Assembly: GCA_038503075.1 (NCBI GenBank)
Contig: JBCAML010000002.1
Span: 2,542,001 to 2,606,000, forward strand
From: Gyromitra esculenta
Lineage: Eukaryota > Ascomycota > Pezizomycetes > Pezizales > Discinaceae
Length of the DNA: 64,000 nucleotides
Direction: 5' to 3'
The translations under genes and the position numbers were made by a program. Positions 34,901 to 47,599 of the stretch are shown piece after piece; position 1 is the stretch's first letter; every line of letters begins with the position of its first letter. The notes under the pieces were generated by a model. The model was not told the DNA's origin and did no database searches. It saw only the letters and a list, made by a program, of their open reading frames with translations.

Positions 34901-37008
34901 GTTCTGCTCTTATCTACAGTTCACCACCCAGGGAAAACTATGATGAGACCCTAGAAAGGAAAAGGGATAGCCTCCAAAGGCACTTGTTTAATGGTGTTGA
35001 TTTCTCCCATGATTTGCCACAATCTTCTGGAGATGATGAATTCCACGATGCAGATCTCAGCGGCAGTGAGTTCAAGACTGCGCTATCAGCACCTAAACCG
35101 AAAAAGTCAAGGAACAATCCCCACATTAATCTCAGCCGGCCTTCGCCAGTGGAGATACCTCTGCAAAAGCCGGCAGGTGGTCTACAGAGGAAGGGTGCAA
35201 CCATTCGGAAGAATGCATTAATTTCTAGTGGGACACAAGTCCATAGCCGTACGAGGAGTCCTAGCTTGACGAGCAATATCACAAACGAGAGTGGTGGGGT
35301 AAAAATTGGCCCACCATTCCCTGTGCCAACGCGCCACAGCTCGAGAAAGCCCAGTGGATATGGAAATCACAGCCGTGTTGAAAGCCCCACGCCGATGTCA
35401 ATTGGGCTACCGAGAAGAAATATGCCACCAAAACACCAAAGGCAGCCCTCAATCCAGTCGATACAATCAATACGAAAGGTCCGATCTGCTACTGCATTGC
35501 CAACTCTTAGGATTACCAACACTAGGAACCGATCCCCGCCACCTTTGAGCGCTTCCTCCGCTGCACCCGATAGCCCTGGCTTGCCTCCGCCGTTACCCAG
35601 GGACGAGGTGATTTCCCCTGGGTTTGATAAGCAGAAGTTTGGCACTTCAAGGCATAGATATCAGGAAAGCACAAACACCTCGAATTCCGCAAATACTGCA
35701 AATACCGTTGGAAATGCCTCCAATAATAGTTTAACCCAACAAACTAGCGTTGTAGATGCCATTGCACAAACTATGGTTGGCGAGTGGATGTGGAAGTATG
35801 TTCGTAGAAGAAAATCCTTCGGTGTGACAGAATCTCCCCAGAACTTCGACAGTAGAGATGAATCCGCAGGTGGACAACGTCATAAACGATGGGTCTGGCT
35901 TGCCCCGTATGAGAGAGCCGTCATGTGGTCCAGTCGTCAACCCACGAGCGGCAATGCCCTACTCGGGAAGAGTGGCAGAAAACGTAAGCGATCAATCCTC
36001 CAACCCCCCGCCGGCCTCTACCGCGCTCTGGACAAGGTACTGACCAACAAAGTCCCTATACAATCTGTATTGGACGTTAAGGACGACACTCCACTGCCAA
36101 AGGGCGCAGATCCATTAAAACCCCTCTTCAATCGTAGTATCTTGATTTTAACACCGGCAAGAGCTTTAAAGTTCACTGCTCCGAATAGAGAGCGGCATTA
36201 CGTATGGTTGACAGCTCTGAGCTTCCTTTCCCATTCACCGCAAGGGAGCGAAGGGCTGTTGGCATTACCACCGCCGATGCCGTTCGAGTACGAGCAGGTG
36301 CAACATCAGCAAGCGCTAGCGCCACCAGTGCAACGACCTCCCATGCCGCCGATTCCGGCGCACCGCGATGCGCCGTTTCATCCTGTTCGAGACTCAATCC
36401 GGCTTGCAAAAGGCAAGTCACGGCAGTCACGGCAGAGACAGACTGGATTCCCTCCTCCACGCAAAGATTCCATCCGCGAAGTCGAGAGCGTAGTGAGTAA
36501 TGGGTCTGTCGCAGAGCCTCCGAGTATCCCTCGATTCCCAGGGCAACATACTCGTAAGAGAAGCAATTCTGCGGTGCGTCCTGGGACACAGCGATCTATA
36601 AGCAATGAATACCATCGTAACGGGTACGACCCGAGCGTGCTGTCTTCCTACGGCGGTTCTAGCCAGGGCGACTTTTACGGAAACGGTATAGTCGGTGGTA
36701 TCGGTCTCGTGTCAGGGAACAGCTCAATGATAAACGGGCATCCGGGCCCTCCTATGGGTGGCTGGGAAACTGGACCGATGGGCACTGTGCGCATGGAAGC
36801 TTTTGTTGAGAGACAGCCGAGATACGAGTTTGATGAAGAAGATGAGTATCGCCGGCCTAGTAGCTACAGACTTAGGCGGGATCGTCGCAGTTCTAGGCAA
36901 GAAAGTTATTGGAGCGGCAGTGGCGACTTTTATACCGGGTCGGGTCCTGGTCCAGCAATGGATGATGAGGGGTTCTGGAGAGGGGAAGATCCTTTTGGAG
37001 GATTCTGA
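31969..37008 (+). CDS. apsA: ApsA/Num1-type cortical anchor protein with Mcp5-like PH domain (1679 aa)
   Basis: A single uninterrupted exon; the ATG has a good context (AAAAAATGGC). The N-terminal helix after DPRRFTPTLHANLVAEI (about residue 99) opens a coiled coil to about 249, the conserved Num1/ApsA N-terminal part. An acidic segment follows (about 320-405), then a second coiled coil (about 405-695) containing 15 exact heptads of the type SDHAQLK at 488-590. Eight YVS-x-ESQT units lie at 725-815, a Pro-rich region at about 812-960, and a PH domain of the Mcp5/Num1 class at about 1262-1425. The tail is Gly/Ser/Arg-rich. The family ties dynein/microtubules and mitochondria to the plasma membrane and is needed for nuclear positioning; the PH domain binds phosphoinositides. 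Length fits my memory of Aspergillus ApsA. Orthology is confident; the two repeat blocks are probably lineage-specific. Confidence 0.93.
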   Translation: MADYLTVDIDSDEGDYTDYATDAPLPTPSGTPYRTPHPSRHPSRHATPSPTPSPYQASSSPPTTNGRVSPLHRMNIGHQQHHHLHHQDRSFDETISILDPRRFTPTLHANLVAEILSLRRELESKSNLVDALEQDLHAARNEHETAATSAVTAQREARDIKRQLARAENDDAVEAVAKERDEAVNAVAELKRQVERLAKSRRSAEEDLDRMKRMAEDDYEQHEANKRVLERRAHVAEGRLKALLDEFAAANAMPPPPPPVQDTPETDHEDATQSEVATSDAASIKDSIRDSFKGRPASLMMGDDEAERLGIRFSVGAGNKGLSLADELNFDEEDDLEEEDEGDQTEAEFSFADDNASERFAEDNASDSGPELDVGEDDEECEMTEYHEMGVQVDFDDEIQEEREQDHQLHQESEQQSERLDVLGLEIDEKLAELERTYAELDRKTLELDSIYIEFDRVHERVMDLEEQIEKMEVEAAGREDAFANMESDHVQLKNDHNQLKSDYLQLENDHAQLKSDHAQLKSDHAQLKSDQVQLEGNHIQLGSDHAQLESDHIQLKSDHAELEDEYIRLKDDHAQLESEHTQLKDDNARLGCGHIEQMKSLELGGKDLDERLMVLQTKEMALQTHQMSLDKIEKTLDKRSGDLDEREKCLEDREALVIAASTPISIEDDEPIIKANNESTPAEIEAKEKEGEYEANERRKRSRSTGISSPTPYSPVATSLTPVYVSVESQTNPTYVSIESQTPTTVFVSTESQTTTTAYVSTESQTTTTVYISTESQTNPPYVSTESQISPPYVSAKTQANPVYVSVESQTDEPPPPPPPRTPTPPPTVETQTVGIQTDSVRPPPLPRIIPTISVIPPPPTPPLPLPPKPIMKNAAVQTKSMPRAKSRSVQTEEIRLEEKIMRLPPHLHPSAIMANNPLPPVPKPADPLQSDDAPPPTPPKKNARRSMVKRTSAMGPTSVPAVPPRSVPSAVDAPPGSALIYSSPPRENYDETLERKRDSLQRHLFNGVDFSHDLPQSSGDDEFHDADLSGSEFKTALSAPKPKKSRNNPHINLSRPSPVEIPLQKPAGGLQRKGATIRKNALISSGTQVHSRTRSPSLTSNITNESGGVKIGPPFPVPTRHSSRKPSGYGNHSRVESPTPMSIGLPRRNMPPKHQRQPSIQSIQSIRKVRSATALPTLRITNTRNRSPPPLSASSAAPDSPGLPPPLPRDEVISPGFDKQKFGTSRHRYQESTNTSNSANTANTVGNASNNSLTQQTSVVDAIAQTMVGEWMWKYVRRRKSFGVTESPQNFDSRDESAGGQRHKRWVWLAPYERAVMWSSRQPTSGNALLGKSGRKRKRSILQPPAGLYRALDKVLTNKVPIQSVLDVKDDTPLPKGADPLKPLFNRSILILTPARALKFTAPNRERHYVWLTALSFLSHSPQGSEGLLALPPPMPFEYEQVQHQQALAPPVQRPPMPPIPAHRDAPFHPVRDSIRLAKGKSRQSRQRQTGFPPPRKDSIREVESVVSNGSVAEPPSIPRFPGQHTRKRSNSAVRPGTQRSISNEYHRNGYDPSVLSSYGGSSQGDFYGNGIVGGIGLVSGNSSMINGHPGPPMGGWETGPMGTVRMEAFVERQPRYEFDEEDEYRRPSSYRLRRDRRSSRQESYWSGSGDFYTGSGPGPAMDDEGFWRGEDPFGGF

Positions 37009-40000
37009 GATTTTGACAGGGAGTTGTAAGAGTATACGTGGTGGCGGGATACAGGGATGTTAGGAGATTAAAGGGGCTTGTAGTTGGTTGTTCCACGGAT
37101 GGAGGTATAACAGTGTTTTATTCTTTTTGATACCTTTGTGTTTGAGCATGGATCATAATGCACATTTCTCCATCCTAGACTTCTTTCAATTTTTGGGGAA
37201 CTTGGAGACATTCTTTTTTATTCCCTTTGTAAAGTGGGTATTTGGATGAGACGGAAGGTTGGTCATTTCTCTGTGCGCGCTATTTTTACGTCTTTTTTCA
37301 TGTTGCGGGTTATTTACTTAGAAAAGAATCGGTGGAGTTTTCTCTCTTTGACTTTGCTTTATTATGTTTTAACTACGATTTTCTTGTTATTTCTTTTCTT
37401 ATTACGATAGCATCGGTGGGGCGGAGCAAGCAGGGTTGCAATTTGGTAGTCATTCTCTGGATTTCGAATTCTTTATGTGTATTATTTTACATTTCTTATG
37501 GTGGACTGGATTTGCACCATAATTTTTACTGGTAGTTAAGCCTTAAATGCTGGCCTCCTTTGTTTATCCTTCTATCAACGTGATCAATTGCGGGTATTTA
37601 AACTACCCGTTAATTGTAATTGCTCGATGCATGTATAGCTATACCTGATTAAGTTTACAGTCCTATTCGATATTACTAATAAGCCTTGGATGCAACCAAC
37701 ATCTAGGACTGGGGTGACATTTAAGCAACCAGAAGTTATCACAACCTGCGTAATCAAATTTCATTGTTTCTTCGTGCAGATAAACCCCATTTGACTATTT
37801 AGTGAAATGGGGCATTCAAAAGTACTGTGGCTGTTTTTCTAAACTGTTTTCTCGCCCGGAGCCGAACACCTTATCTAGCTGGTTGTGTTCACCACCTACA
37901 AGCAATTCGACCTTTCTCCCTCCAGAAGGAAACTTGCGGTCCCACCTGACTTTAGTGAAAGGAAGATTACTACGGCCCGTATCGTTGGCTGCGGTATCCT
38001 ATCAATTCCATAATAATAAAAATCGCCTAGCGTTGGTCCGAGCATTTATAGTGTTTAAATAACACATTCCCGAGCTGATAGTAGTTGTGAGATGCACCAT
38101 GGCTCGTTTAAATAGGGCTGCAAATAGTGCTAGGCACAAGAGACGGTGCATGATGCGCACGAACAATAGTCACAGGTTGTTAATACGCCATATGGCCATG
38201 TGATGTATCAAGCTGATATAAGCGCTCGTGATAAAATCTTCACGGATTTTGGAGTATTCGGGTGTTCAGCGAACATCTCTTGAGCTATCCAAGTATTAAT
38301 TGAAATCATATTATCAGGAGAGACAGGGTAGAGCGAAGAAACCCTCAGGATAAAATGTGACTCGAAATGCAGGCAACGATTCAAGGCGTGAATGAGGAGA
38401 CAGTCCGTAGGCAAACGGGCAGAAGGAGTTCAGGTGAATTGTAGCAACGAGGAGCGTTAAGAATATGAGAGGATGGGAAAAGGAGAGAAGGAGAGAATCA
38501 AAAGGAGGGGGGGTTTATACTCACACTAAGTTTGCAGAGCACGCGTATAGTAAGTCCCGCCTATAAAGCGATAACGCATATAGTATACCCTGCTGTTTCC
38601 GATCCATTTAGTAAAAGGTCAAAATGCGTATAAGCAGCGCGGGGGGCAACAGAAAATCACCCAAACCTTCTTATCTGTTTAGTCCATGAGTGAAATTAGT
38701 ACGGCATTCGTACATCATTCTCATGAATGCGGGGTAAATCGGTAGTGCTACGGAGTTCTCAAAGCTAATATATTAAGGTAATCATCCTGACTTATTCCTG
38801 CACTTTCCAGCGATACGGTACCAGAAACACCCCATTTTCCGATACTGTAGTTCCGGTTCATCTCCGCTTGGCCAACATTCTCGACTTTCCATATGCCTTC
38901 TAAGAGCCTAAGAAAATACACAGTTTTTTTTATCCCAGTAGGGCCTCTTCGACATCATCCTCCCACGCACCTGAGGGATTACACTACCTACAGACGTTAA
39001 AATAAGGTTTGGGTTGTTTCACAACGGCTCACTCGCATCCCTTGGCAAATTGTAGGGCAACACTTCAAAGCAAATTGTGTGCTAAACATACATGTATTGA
39101 AGTCCTCATAGGAATTAATGCAGATATATTGAACTGATAGACTTTATAAAGCGAAGCCATGATTACCTCTACCGCTCTCATTCTTACCCAAACTTACTTT
39201 CAGTTATCTTTATGTCCGAAATAACAGAAGTTGATAGCTGTCTAAGAACCTTCGCTCGGCAACATGTATTTGACTTTTCCCTGTAAGGCGCCAGACACCC
39301 TCCAAGCAAAACATAGCTCTTTATATAACAAAATGCTTGGTCGAACTTGTAATCGTCCATATCACACCTACCGGTGCAGCGCCGCTATCGGGATCTCTCC
39401 TAAAGTTTACAGGTACTTTCACCTCTTCTCCCTTAATCCGCCTTTTTATCGCTCTTGATTGATTTGGTGGGGTGGGGTGTATTTAGAACAATACGCAACT
39501 CAAGCCAGCCTAAATTCGAAACTCTAAACTACCATCGGTGAGCCATTTCTGGCCGGGCTTCCGATCAAGAACATCCCAGCCCTCTTCATCTAGTAAATAA
39601 GTCCTGGTCCCAGGAGCTTCTAACCCGCTAGCTTCCTACGCACCCTCATCTAACCATTAAAGGTCATATCTATGAAGCTATGAAACTCAGCCCAGCAAGC
39701 CTCAGCTTTGTGCGGTTCGCGGCCCTTTCGGTTAGCATCAACAGAGTGATCAACTTATTCGCCATATCACGTAAGAAAGTAGTTTTATCCATACAACTTC
39801 CTTCACCGACTTTCACCGATATGCCTTGTTCCGGATGTCCTAAGTCTACCCCCAAGCTACGCCAGCACTAGCGTCAACGGTACGACTTCCAGTTGGCCAT
39901 CAATTAATATCAAGGTGTTGTGCACACTATATATGCACCTATCTCTAGAGTACAAGTTCCCCAGTTACGAGGCCGAAACGCGGGGGAAGCGGTAAACCCG

Positions 40001-42717
40001 AGAATTTGGTCCGCTCAGTGGGACACATTCGCATTATATATGTCTTCGCGTCTAGAACTGAAAACCTTAGTGAACATCGAAAAGAGTTCGCAGTTATCTC
40101 TAGCTCGTGAACAGGCACCCGATTTACCAATCTCGGAATGACGCTGGATGCAGACAAGCCGAAGGGTGCTCACTTGTTACGCCATGCAAATGGAGGCGAG
40201 CTTGGTGCAACAGTCAAACCCAAAGCCCTATCTTTTAGCCTTATGCAGATTAGATCAATTCCGAATGCCAGGTAAGTAGGTGCAGGAATGTCTACTTTAG
40301 GCCCTGCACCGCGTTCGTTAGCTAGCATCAGTTTATGAGGCTTACACTCTGCAGCCACATCCAGGAAGGCTCGTATGATACACTACTCGGGGAAATTAAA
40401 GTATTCGGACGCCAATATATACTTGCCTTGGCATCCGAACACTTGAATTTCTCCCGAGTACATTTTGCTCGCTCGCGTGGCGATAAGGTTGCGGCAGTTA
40501 CCGAGCCCCGTGGGATGACGTTTCCCGGATCCCTTAAGTTTGTGTTCCACTAACAACGTGAGGTCCCAGCGGGAGCCATCCGGCTTCACTAAATGCCGAA
40601 TTTTTGATATCAGAGACAGTATTGGACCTTAATTTGCTATCGTAGACGCAAGGGAATAGATCGCCCCAAAGACGGATCCGTATTCTGGCAAGAACCACAA
40701 CATGACCCATTTCGTCGCCCATTTTGCTTTAAGATCCACGGCTCTTTCACAGTCGGCCGGCAATTACGGCAGCCAGTAGAAAAGTATGTACAGACTTGGT
40801 AGGTAGCCGAATGTTGTGTGACTTTGAGGTTCCATCAGCCGAATCACAAGAGATGAAGACGTATAACCCAAAAGAATCACAAGCGAGAACGTGAAGGCTC
40901 CAGCTCAACTATTTTGTACTACTTATTTAATTTGGAACAAATTTCTGGTTTGTGTTCTTTTATTTTCCCCCTGCTGCGCATGCTTGGGCCCCAAAAATTG
41001 ACTAACCATCTCCGAAATAAGCTGTTTCAAGGGTTTGCTCCGAAGATCATAAGGTTTTCCAGGTCCGAAACTCCACCTTACACACCAACTGCACACACCT
41101 TGCGGGCCGTGAAAACGAGTTCAACAATCGGCATCACCGGCAATCTTAGTCGAGCTGTGGTCTTTAGAGACAGAGTTTTCTCTCATCTTTCTTTTTCCGA
41201 ATTTCATGTCAGGCAGGCCCCACCAATCAAAAGGGCTCTGTGATAAAGTCTAGCACTTGTTGGGAAATCACGTTAACGATAGTCCAGTTGATAACCGTCC
41301 TTCCGGTCCCTCTCGTTACCCCCACATGTCCTAGATGGGGGTAGACAAAACGAGTTGTTTGATCGGCGTGGGATTGGAGATTGGATTACAACAACTACGA
41401 TAATTTGTCAGAACAAGAATTAGGAAATGCTCGGATTTTTGTTACCGGAAATTTATGCCATCTTTGATCGTGGATCTAAAGATGAGAAAATGGTAATGGA
41501 TTCAAAAGGAATCATTCTCTTGATGGAAAGGCCAGCGCGTGGGAGAGGAAAGTAGCAACTACAGCCGGTCAGATCGATCGAAGTCTTGGATACTTACGGG
41601 AAAAAAACTAGTAGCCTCCTTATTGGTATCTTTTGCACTTATCAATTCACGAGATGAAAATAAAATAGAACAAAAACACACCTTCTCTCATCTCTAAACT
41701 ATAAGGACCTAAGCCTTCTATTGCCAACCCCTCCCCTAAAATAAGGAATACAAAATATTAAATAAGAGAAATGAATCAATCCTACAAAATGGTAGGTGTA
41801 TTGATACAAGATAAGATACAAAGAGAATTATATGAGAACTAGAGCATTGCAAATAGCCAAGGAGAGGGAAAACAGGAGAAATTATAGCGTTAATATGTCT
41901 TTTGTAAGCATAGTATAAAAAGGTTCAGTTCGTGTTTAAATGAGGCAAAGCTTCCTCAGATTTAACGATGTTGGGGTTATTGAGTAAGAAGCAAAGGCGT
42001 GGGCATGGGTGTAGTACCGAATCAATGACTTAAAAAAGAACTTGGACACCGAAAGCTATGGCAAATAACGAGCCATTAAACCCCCACCAGCCTGTATTTT
42101 CTATGTCAAATGTTCCATCTTTACGAGAAGAGAACTCGAACAACACGTATCGAGCTTCGCATCTCCAAAAGTGAAAAAAAAAATAAGGGGGAAAAAAGGC
42201 TCAAGTGCAAAACCACAACCCATGACCCAATCAACCCTACCGGAAATCAACCAAACCTAGAACACACTTCAGCCCTCTGTTATTCCCCGAATTTTGTGGT
42301 AGTCCCGCGCTGCCTTCGATCCAGCCCGGCAATCCAATAAGAAAGGAACTAGGTACGTATGTGAGAGGATATAAAATGGTCGGAAAAAAATAGAAATAAA
42401 AACATGGCTAGAAATAAAAGACGGGTGAAAAGAAAAAATAGTTTTCAACAGATGTCAAGAAGGATGCTGCAGGACCGACATTTCAGGGAACCAAAACACA
42501 AGAATAAAAATATAGGATAAAAAAACATTCTCAACACCACCTATAGAATACCAATAAAAAGCACCCGGGTTCAATAATGACAGCATGAAAAGAAACAAAA
42601 AATTGCGACCGCCCACAAACGTGTAATCACTGAAAACCAAAAAACATCCATCACATTCAAACTTTCTCCAATCCACTTGCCTCCTATGTCTTCCAGTTCA
42701 CCCGTTCTACCAACAGA
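37009..42717. other. 5.7-kb convergent intergenic region
   Basis: It lies between the 3' ends of apsA and ras2. The first 500 bp are T-rich, consistent with a 3' UTR. The segment 39670-40722 has somewhat higher GC and several overlapping open frames, mostly on the minus strand, none recognisable; it may be a decayed gene. A 77-bp foldback lies at 40384-40460. The segment 41600-42670 is A-rich and is probably the 3' flank of ras2. Confidence 0.5.
40384..40460. mobile_element. Tiny 77-bp foldback element with TA ends
   Basis: The left arm TACTCGGGGAAATTAAAGTA and the right arm (TACTCGGGAGAAATTCAAGT on the opposite strand) pair over about 36 bp, leaving almost no loop. The TACTCGGG ends resemble MITE family B. 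It is non-coding. Confidence 0.7.
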
Positions 42718-43516
42718 TCACAAGATGACGCATGTACGACTCTTCTCTCTACCATTACCCTTCCTCGTTCTACCTGTCCTTGTGGTTGACTTGTCACCTC
42801 CACCATCGTTGACACCTGGTGCCGTGTTCCTCCTAGCAGCAGCTTGCCGCTGTCGTCTTAAAATCCTCACGACGTCATAGAAAGCCCGCTCAACATTAAC
42901 GCAATTTTTTGCTGACGCCTCAACAAACTCACAACCCAATTCCCTTGCTAAAGCATGGCCCTCCTGTGTTGACACCTCCCTTTCCGTCACCCGATCACTC
43001 TTATTCCCTACCAACATTATGGGCACGGTATTGTTGACCGCATAACCGCCTGCTAATGCCGGAGAGTGAAGTGGGCTTCCTCCATAATTTCCCAATGACG
43101 GACCAGTTGATGATGACTCTTTAACTCGCAAGATCTGACCGTGAAATCGAGGTATTCTAGTGAATGATGATCGCGATGAAATGCTATAAACAAGCACAAA
43201 ACCTTCCCCATCACGAATCCATTGGTCCCGAAGCGCAGTGTATTCTTCTTGGCCAGCGGTGTCCAAAACCTCAAGCATACAAGCAGTTCCATCTATGACT
43301 ACCTGTTTCCGATACGAATCCTCGATTGTAGGGTCGTATGTTTCGACGAAGTGATTCAAACACAGCTATCAGAAAATCGATGTCAGAGAGACCGTATTCC
43401 ACCAAGTACCAGTAAGAGGGGTTTGCGAAACTGACTTGTATCGTTAAGGCTGTTTTCCCCACTCCTCCATCTCCAAGAACCACCAACTTATACAGCGTCA
43501 TTCGTGCCGCCGCCAT
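42718..43516 (-). CDS. ras2: Ras2/RasB-type small GTPase, two exons (242 aa)
   Basis: Model complement(42718..43365, 43436..43516). Exon 1 encodes MAAARMTLYKLVVLGDGGVGKTALTIQ (27 residues, ending in phase). A 70-bp intron (GTCAGT...CTGATAG) leads to LCLNHFVETYDPTIEDSY. G motifs are complete: GDGGVGKT (15-22), the effector loop around YDPTIEDSY (37-45), DTAGQEE (62-68), NKSD (148-151) and EASAK. An insertion of about 28 residues (111-139) and the MTLYKLVVLGDGGVGKT start are typical of filamentous-fungal Ras2/RasB rather than RasA or Rsr1. A basic tail ends in the CaaX box CVIL; the final Leu favours geranylgeranylation. It is expected on membranes as a GTP-dependent switch in polarity and cAMP/MAPK signalling. 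About 200 bp upstream is purine-rich leader. Confidence 0.95.
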
Positions 43517-46500
43517 GCTTTACTTTCGAGAGTAAAAACCCAGCAAAAAAAAGACGAAATCTCGATTCGCCGAAAATCACCGGAAGGAGGTTTTGATAGC
43601 TTATTCCTCAATTATGTGGAGAATGATCGAGTCTTGGTTTGAAGGTGTGGCGATACGGAAGATATCCGGTATTTCACTGCCGTAACGACGTGGCAAGCGG
43701 GAAGTCTCTTAGGCGATGGCGAACGGGAGCGAGTAGTGAGCAGGGGGCGAAGTAACTCGATTCCTGCAACAGCTGACAGCACTAGGACCAGGTCTAAAGA
43801 AGTGAGATGAGAAGCAACGCGATGAAGCCCGGAGGTTCCAAAAAAAGCTAAGGCGTCGAGATGTGTTGTAGCTCCTCGATCGCAGATGAGTTGTTCCGTT
43901 TCTGGTCCTAAACCCCTTTATAGTGCTTTCGACTGAAACACGTCAGAAAACCGGCGAAATCCACAGAAACACGTGGATAGGATAAGTGATGCTGGGGCTC
44001 ATGAAGCACAAACCTCGGGCAGCCGATTATGTAGTGGTACAGAGACAACGTAGGTCGCTGTGCGTTGTGCAAAAAAAATGGCGGCGATTTACTAGCCGCA
44101 ACGATTATGGCTTGTTGATAAATCTCCTCGTTTATCGGTCGAGTCCTATTTCTCGATAATCTCTAACCGTTTAAACAAAATTAGAACCGATCGGTTTTAT
44201 TCATCTGCGTTATAGTAGCAGATTTCTTTCGCTTTGTACCTCTTGACTGTGAGATGGGAGAAGGAGAGGGAAGTGTTCTGCGAACTAGGTTTACCAACTT
44301 TAGATTGATTATATTGCGCCTACACGCAGGAAGTTGTCTTGATCAATTCGACGACAGGTAGCACTCTAGTCTTAATATCCGGAGCAAAGGCTGAGATAAG
44401 ACGTCTGCGGAAGCCGGGGCTGAAGATGTGGACGCTCTGCAAGGTGTCTTACGTTAGATACCAGTCAACAAGAGAAAAAAAGGAATGATCCTCCTGAAGA
44501 GAAAGGTTTCTCTACAACGTACAGCGTGACTTGTGACAGGCTATCATCGGACGAAAATTCAATAAGTTTTAAGACCGAAGAACCAATGAAAGGGCAAGTA
44601 GAAACACCTCCAACGATGTACACGTACCTTTTTGATATATCGACCACGTAAAAGATCATAAAATGTCGAGGTTTCTGTTTTTAAAGAGCAACAAAGACAG
44701 TCAGGATATTTTTCCCTTTTCAAATTGGTCGCGTGTCTGCGGTAGGTAAAGGTAATGATTGGACTCGATTCGTATGGAAATGTGGAGCGTTGCTGGAAGC
44801 CGTAGAGACGTGGGGGAGGGGGTAATAGTATGATAGATGTTCACGATACCTTCGAAATCGCAAATCAAGAAAGATTCCTCACCGATAATATCCCGATAGT
44901 TTCCTGTCCTGGTCTGATCAACGAGAGACTGTTCACAGGCGGAAGAAAAGGCCCCTGGCAGTTGAAGCGATGGAGAAGGTAAGTTAAGGAGGGGGTAGGT
45001 AGCGAGCGGTGTGGTGGGTTTCTCGCTTGCTCCAGCCGAGCCGCCCCGAACGAATTATTTTGTCTTATCCGTTGAGAAAATAGTGGGAAAAATAACCAAC
45101 ACCTTGGATATGGCTCACGGACAACCAAACCAATATGGTGTGTCGGGACCCGTGGGCTGCTGCTGGGGTTCCACGCAACAGAAGACGGAGATCCCGTTCG
45201 GACCTATGGTCTTCTGGATCCCCTCCCAGAGTGAGTATTTAAAAAGAAGATATTTGGTAATTCTGCCCCATGGATATTTTCTGGTACGCGGGTTCACATC
45301 CTTACCTCGTCTTGCTTTCTGCTAATTAGGCACGCGGTCGACACGTGCTCTACGCAAACTCAGAATCGTTGCAGCAACGGTACGTGCTGGTCTTGAGTGA
45401 AGGAGGGATCTAGTCCACGATAATATCTGCTTAAAGTGATTCTAGAACGGGTATGTGACCGGTAGTAGCGGAATAAATTTTCTGAATCCCGGACTCGCGA
45501 AAAAGATGCCTCTGCTGGTTCTTGCTGCTTGGGTATGAGCAAGCTCTCTGGTCTTAGCTTCGTTTGAACTCGGAGGAGGGTGGGCTCAGTGGTTGGCTGT
45601 AGGATGGACCCCAAAATCTAAAGAAAGCCACAAGGCGGCAAATGCCAAACGGTGCACAGAGATGCCGGCTGCTACATAACCAGTTATCCTCTTGGTTTAA
45701 CAAAGAGATGAGGGAAGCGATGATGTTGATTCTCGTGACCGGCTAAGTAGCAAAAATTGGTTGTTATCCTCTTCTCATAGGTTCATTTCTACCCTTTTAC
45801 GCGGACGAATAAATGAACCTTTGGATAGCTTTGCCTGTAATGACAGAACGCCCACCCAGAGCAAAGGAAGAAACTGATCCAATATATTCAGGGAAGGGAA
45901 GGATTAGCGTAGCCGGTGCTCGAAAGAGGAGAGCGAAACGACTAGCCTAAAGCCAAAAAAAAAAAGACAAGTTGATGCTAACGCAAGTCACAGCCAACAC
46001 ATCCGCCATTTCGTTCAAACAAGAACCCGTACATACACGTATAGACATACCTCATTATCCATCTAAATTCCGACTCTCGCTTCTGATTTTCTGGAAGGAG
46101 AAATACTCTTTTTTTAGGTTGCCTTGGGGGTTTCTATTAAACGTGAGTACATCTTGTTGACCTGACTATCGTGCTAGCAGTACGTACGTGTACCTGATTA
46201 GGGATAAGTAAAATCAATTGTAATGAATCCGGATATCACAATTGGAAATCTCTGAACCAACTGAAAACCCCCTTACGGACGTACAGTAAAAATAAAAAAG
46301 AAAAAATGGTGTAATATGTTTCCTTGTCTCATCAACCTGAAGTTATACAGTCGATTGCCGTTCTGGGTCGTTCCTAGGCTCTTGACACGGAAAACCCTTC
46401 TTTCTCTCCTCATGCATCGCGCCCACCACCTTGCTTCATTTTGAATTTTTAGAGAAATATCTCACTGGATATAATCTCTAAATAGTCGCATAGCTCGAAT

Positions 46501-47449
46501 CCATTGCAAAATTAGAAGTCTACTCCATCCACAGCTGTAGCAGTGACGAACAACAGAATAACGATTTGTCTCACTCGGAACTTTTTTCTCGACGATCATC
46601 TGGATCACCCTGTCAAGGGCGCTTATGTACTAACTTATGGGCCCCAAGGTGGTCTGTGTTTGTAGCGATGCAGCATATTGGCTGGGTGTTATCCTCGTAC
46701 CTCTTCTACATATGCAAACATATGCAAACGTAGGGGTGGTTTAGTGGGATGTTTCAAGCCTGCAGACGATTTGGAGCCGGCGTTGATTCCCCGCATGCAT
46801 GCGTAATCACGTGTATTTTCTCGCTAGAGAAAGCTTGCGCGAATTCAGTTGGCAGCCCGGGCCCATCGTTTCCCCCATCGATACCTGATCGGATCTAGGT
46901 CAAAACCTCCAGGGGACTGATAGATACATGTACATGTACTCTACTGATTTACAACCACCTGTATCAGTAATATCTTCCCTTTTCCGTATCGGTCTTAAAT
47001 ATACCTAGCCGAAAATATCATGCCATTACCATGGGCCGTCCCCAGAAGTACTTACACTTACCTAAGCTTACGTGCGTAGGAAGACGCTAGATTGGGCTTA
47101 AGGCTCGATGTCTAGCTGGTCTTCTGAGCTCTCGAATGGCTTATCCTGGCACTCCCATGTACCACCCCGGTTGGAAAGCACTTGGGGCCTAGACGTAATG
47201 TTACGCCGTGGTTTGTAGGTTCAATAGAACATAGTGAAAGTAAAAAAACTTACCAAAGCGTGCTGTTCTATTTTCCTTTTTAACCCTCGCAGCCTTAAGA
47301 AATCCCACGTGGGATAGTATAGCTCATAGCTTAGTAGTTTTATTTATTGCTAAGCGGCCAACCATCCCTTCCACTATGGTACTGGAAGTACTAGTCCTAA
47401 GCGTACGTATGACGGGCTTCCATCGTGAAGTTGCAAAAGTCCGTAGAGA

Positions 47450-47599
47450 GTAGAGCGGTGGAGGGGTCAGCGAGGCAGAGGGTATAACGAAGCTTGAGTA
47501 GCAAATGGAATGTTTCCCCACAAAATGTATAGCAGTTTGTTAGTCAAGACCACCAAGCCTCGTTATACCTCTGCCTCGCTGACCCCTCCGGTGCTCTAC
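47450..47599. repeat. Inverted repeat of about 46 bp arms
   Basis: The left arm (47450-47495) contains GGAGGGGTCAGCGAGGCAGA and GTATAACGA. The right arm (47554-47599) carries the reverse complement with a few mismatches. The spacer is about 58 bp. It is probably a MITE or foldback remnant; no flanking duplication is obvious. Confidence 0.75.
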
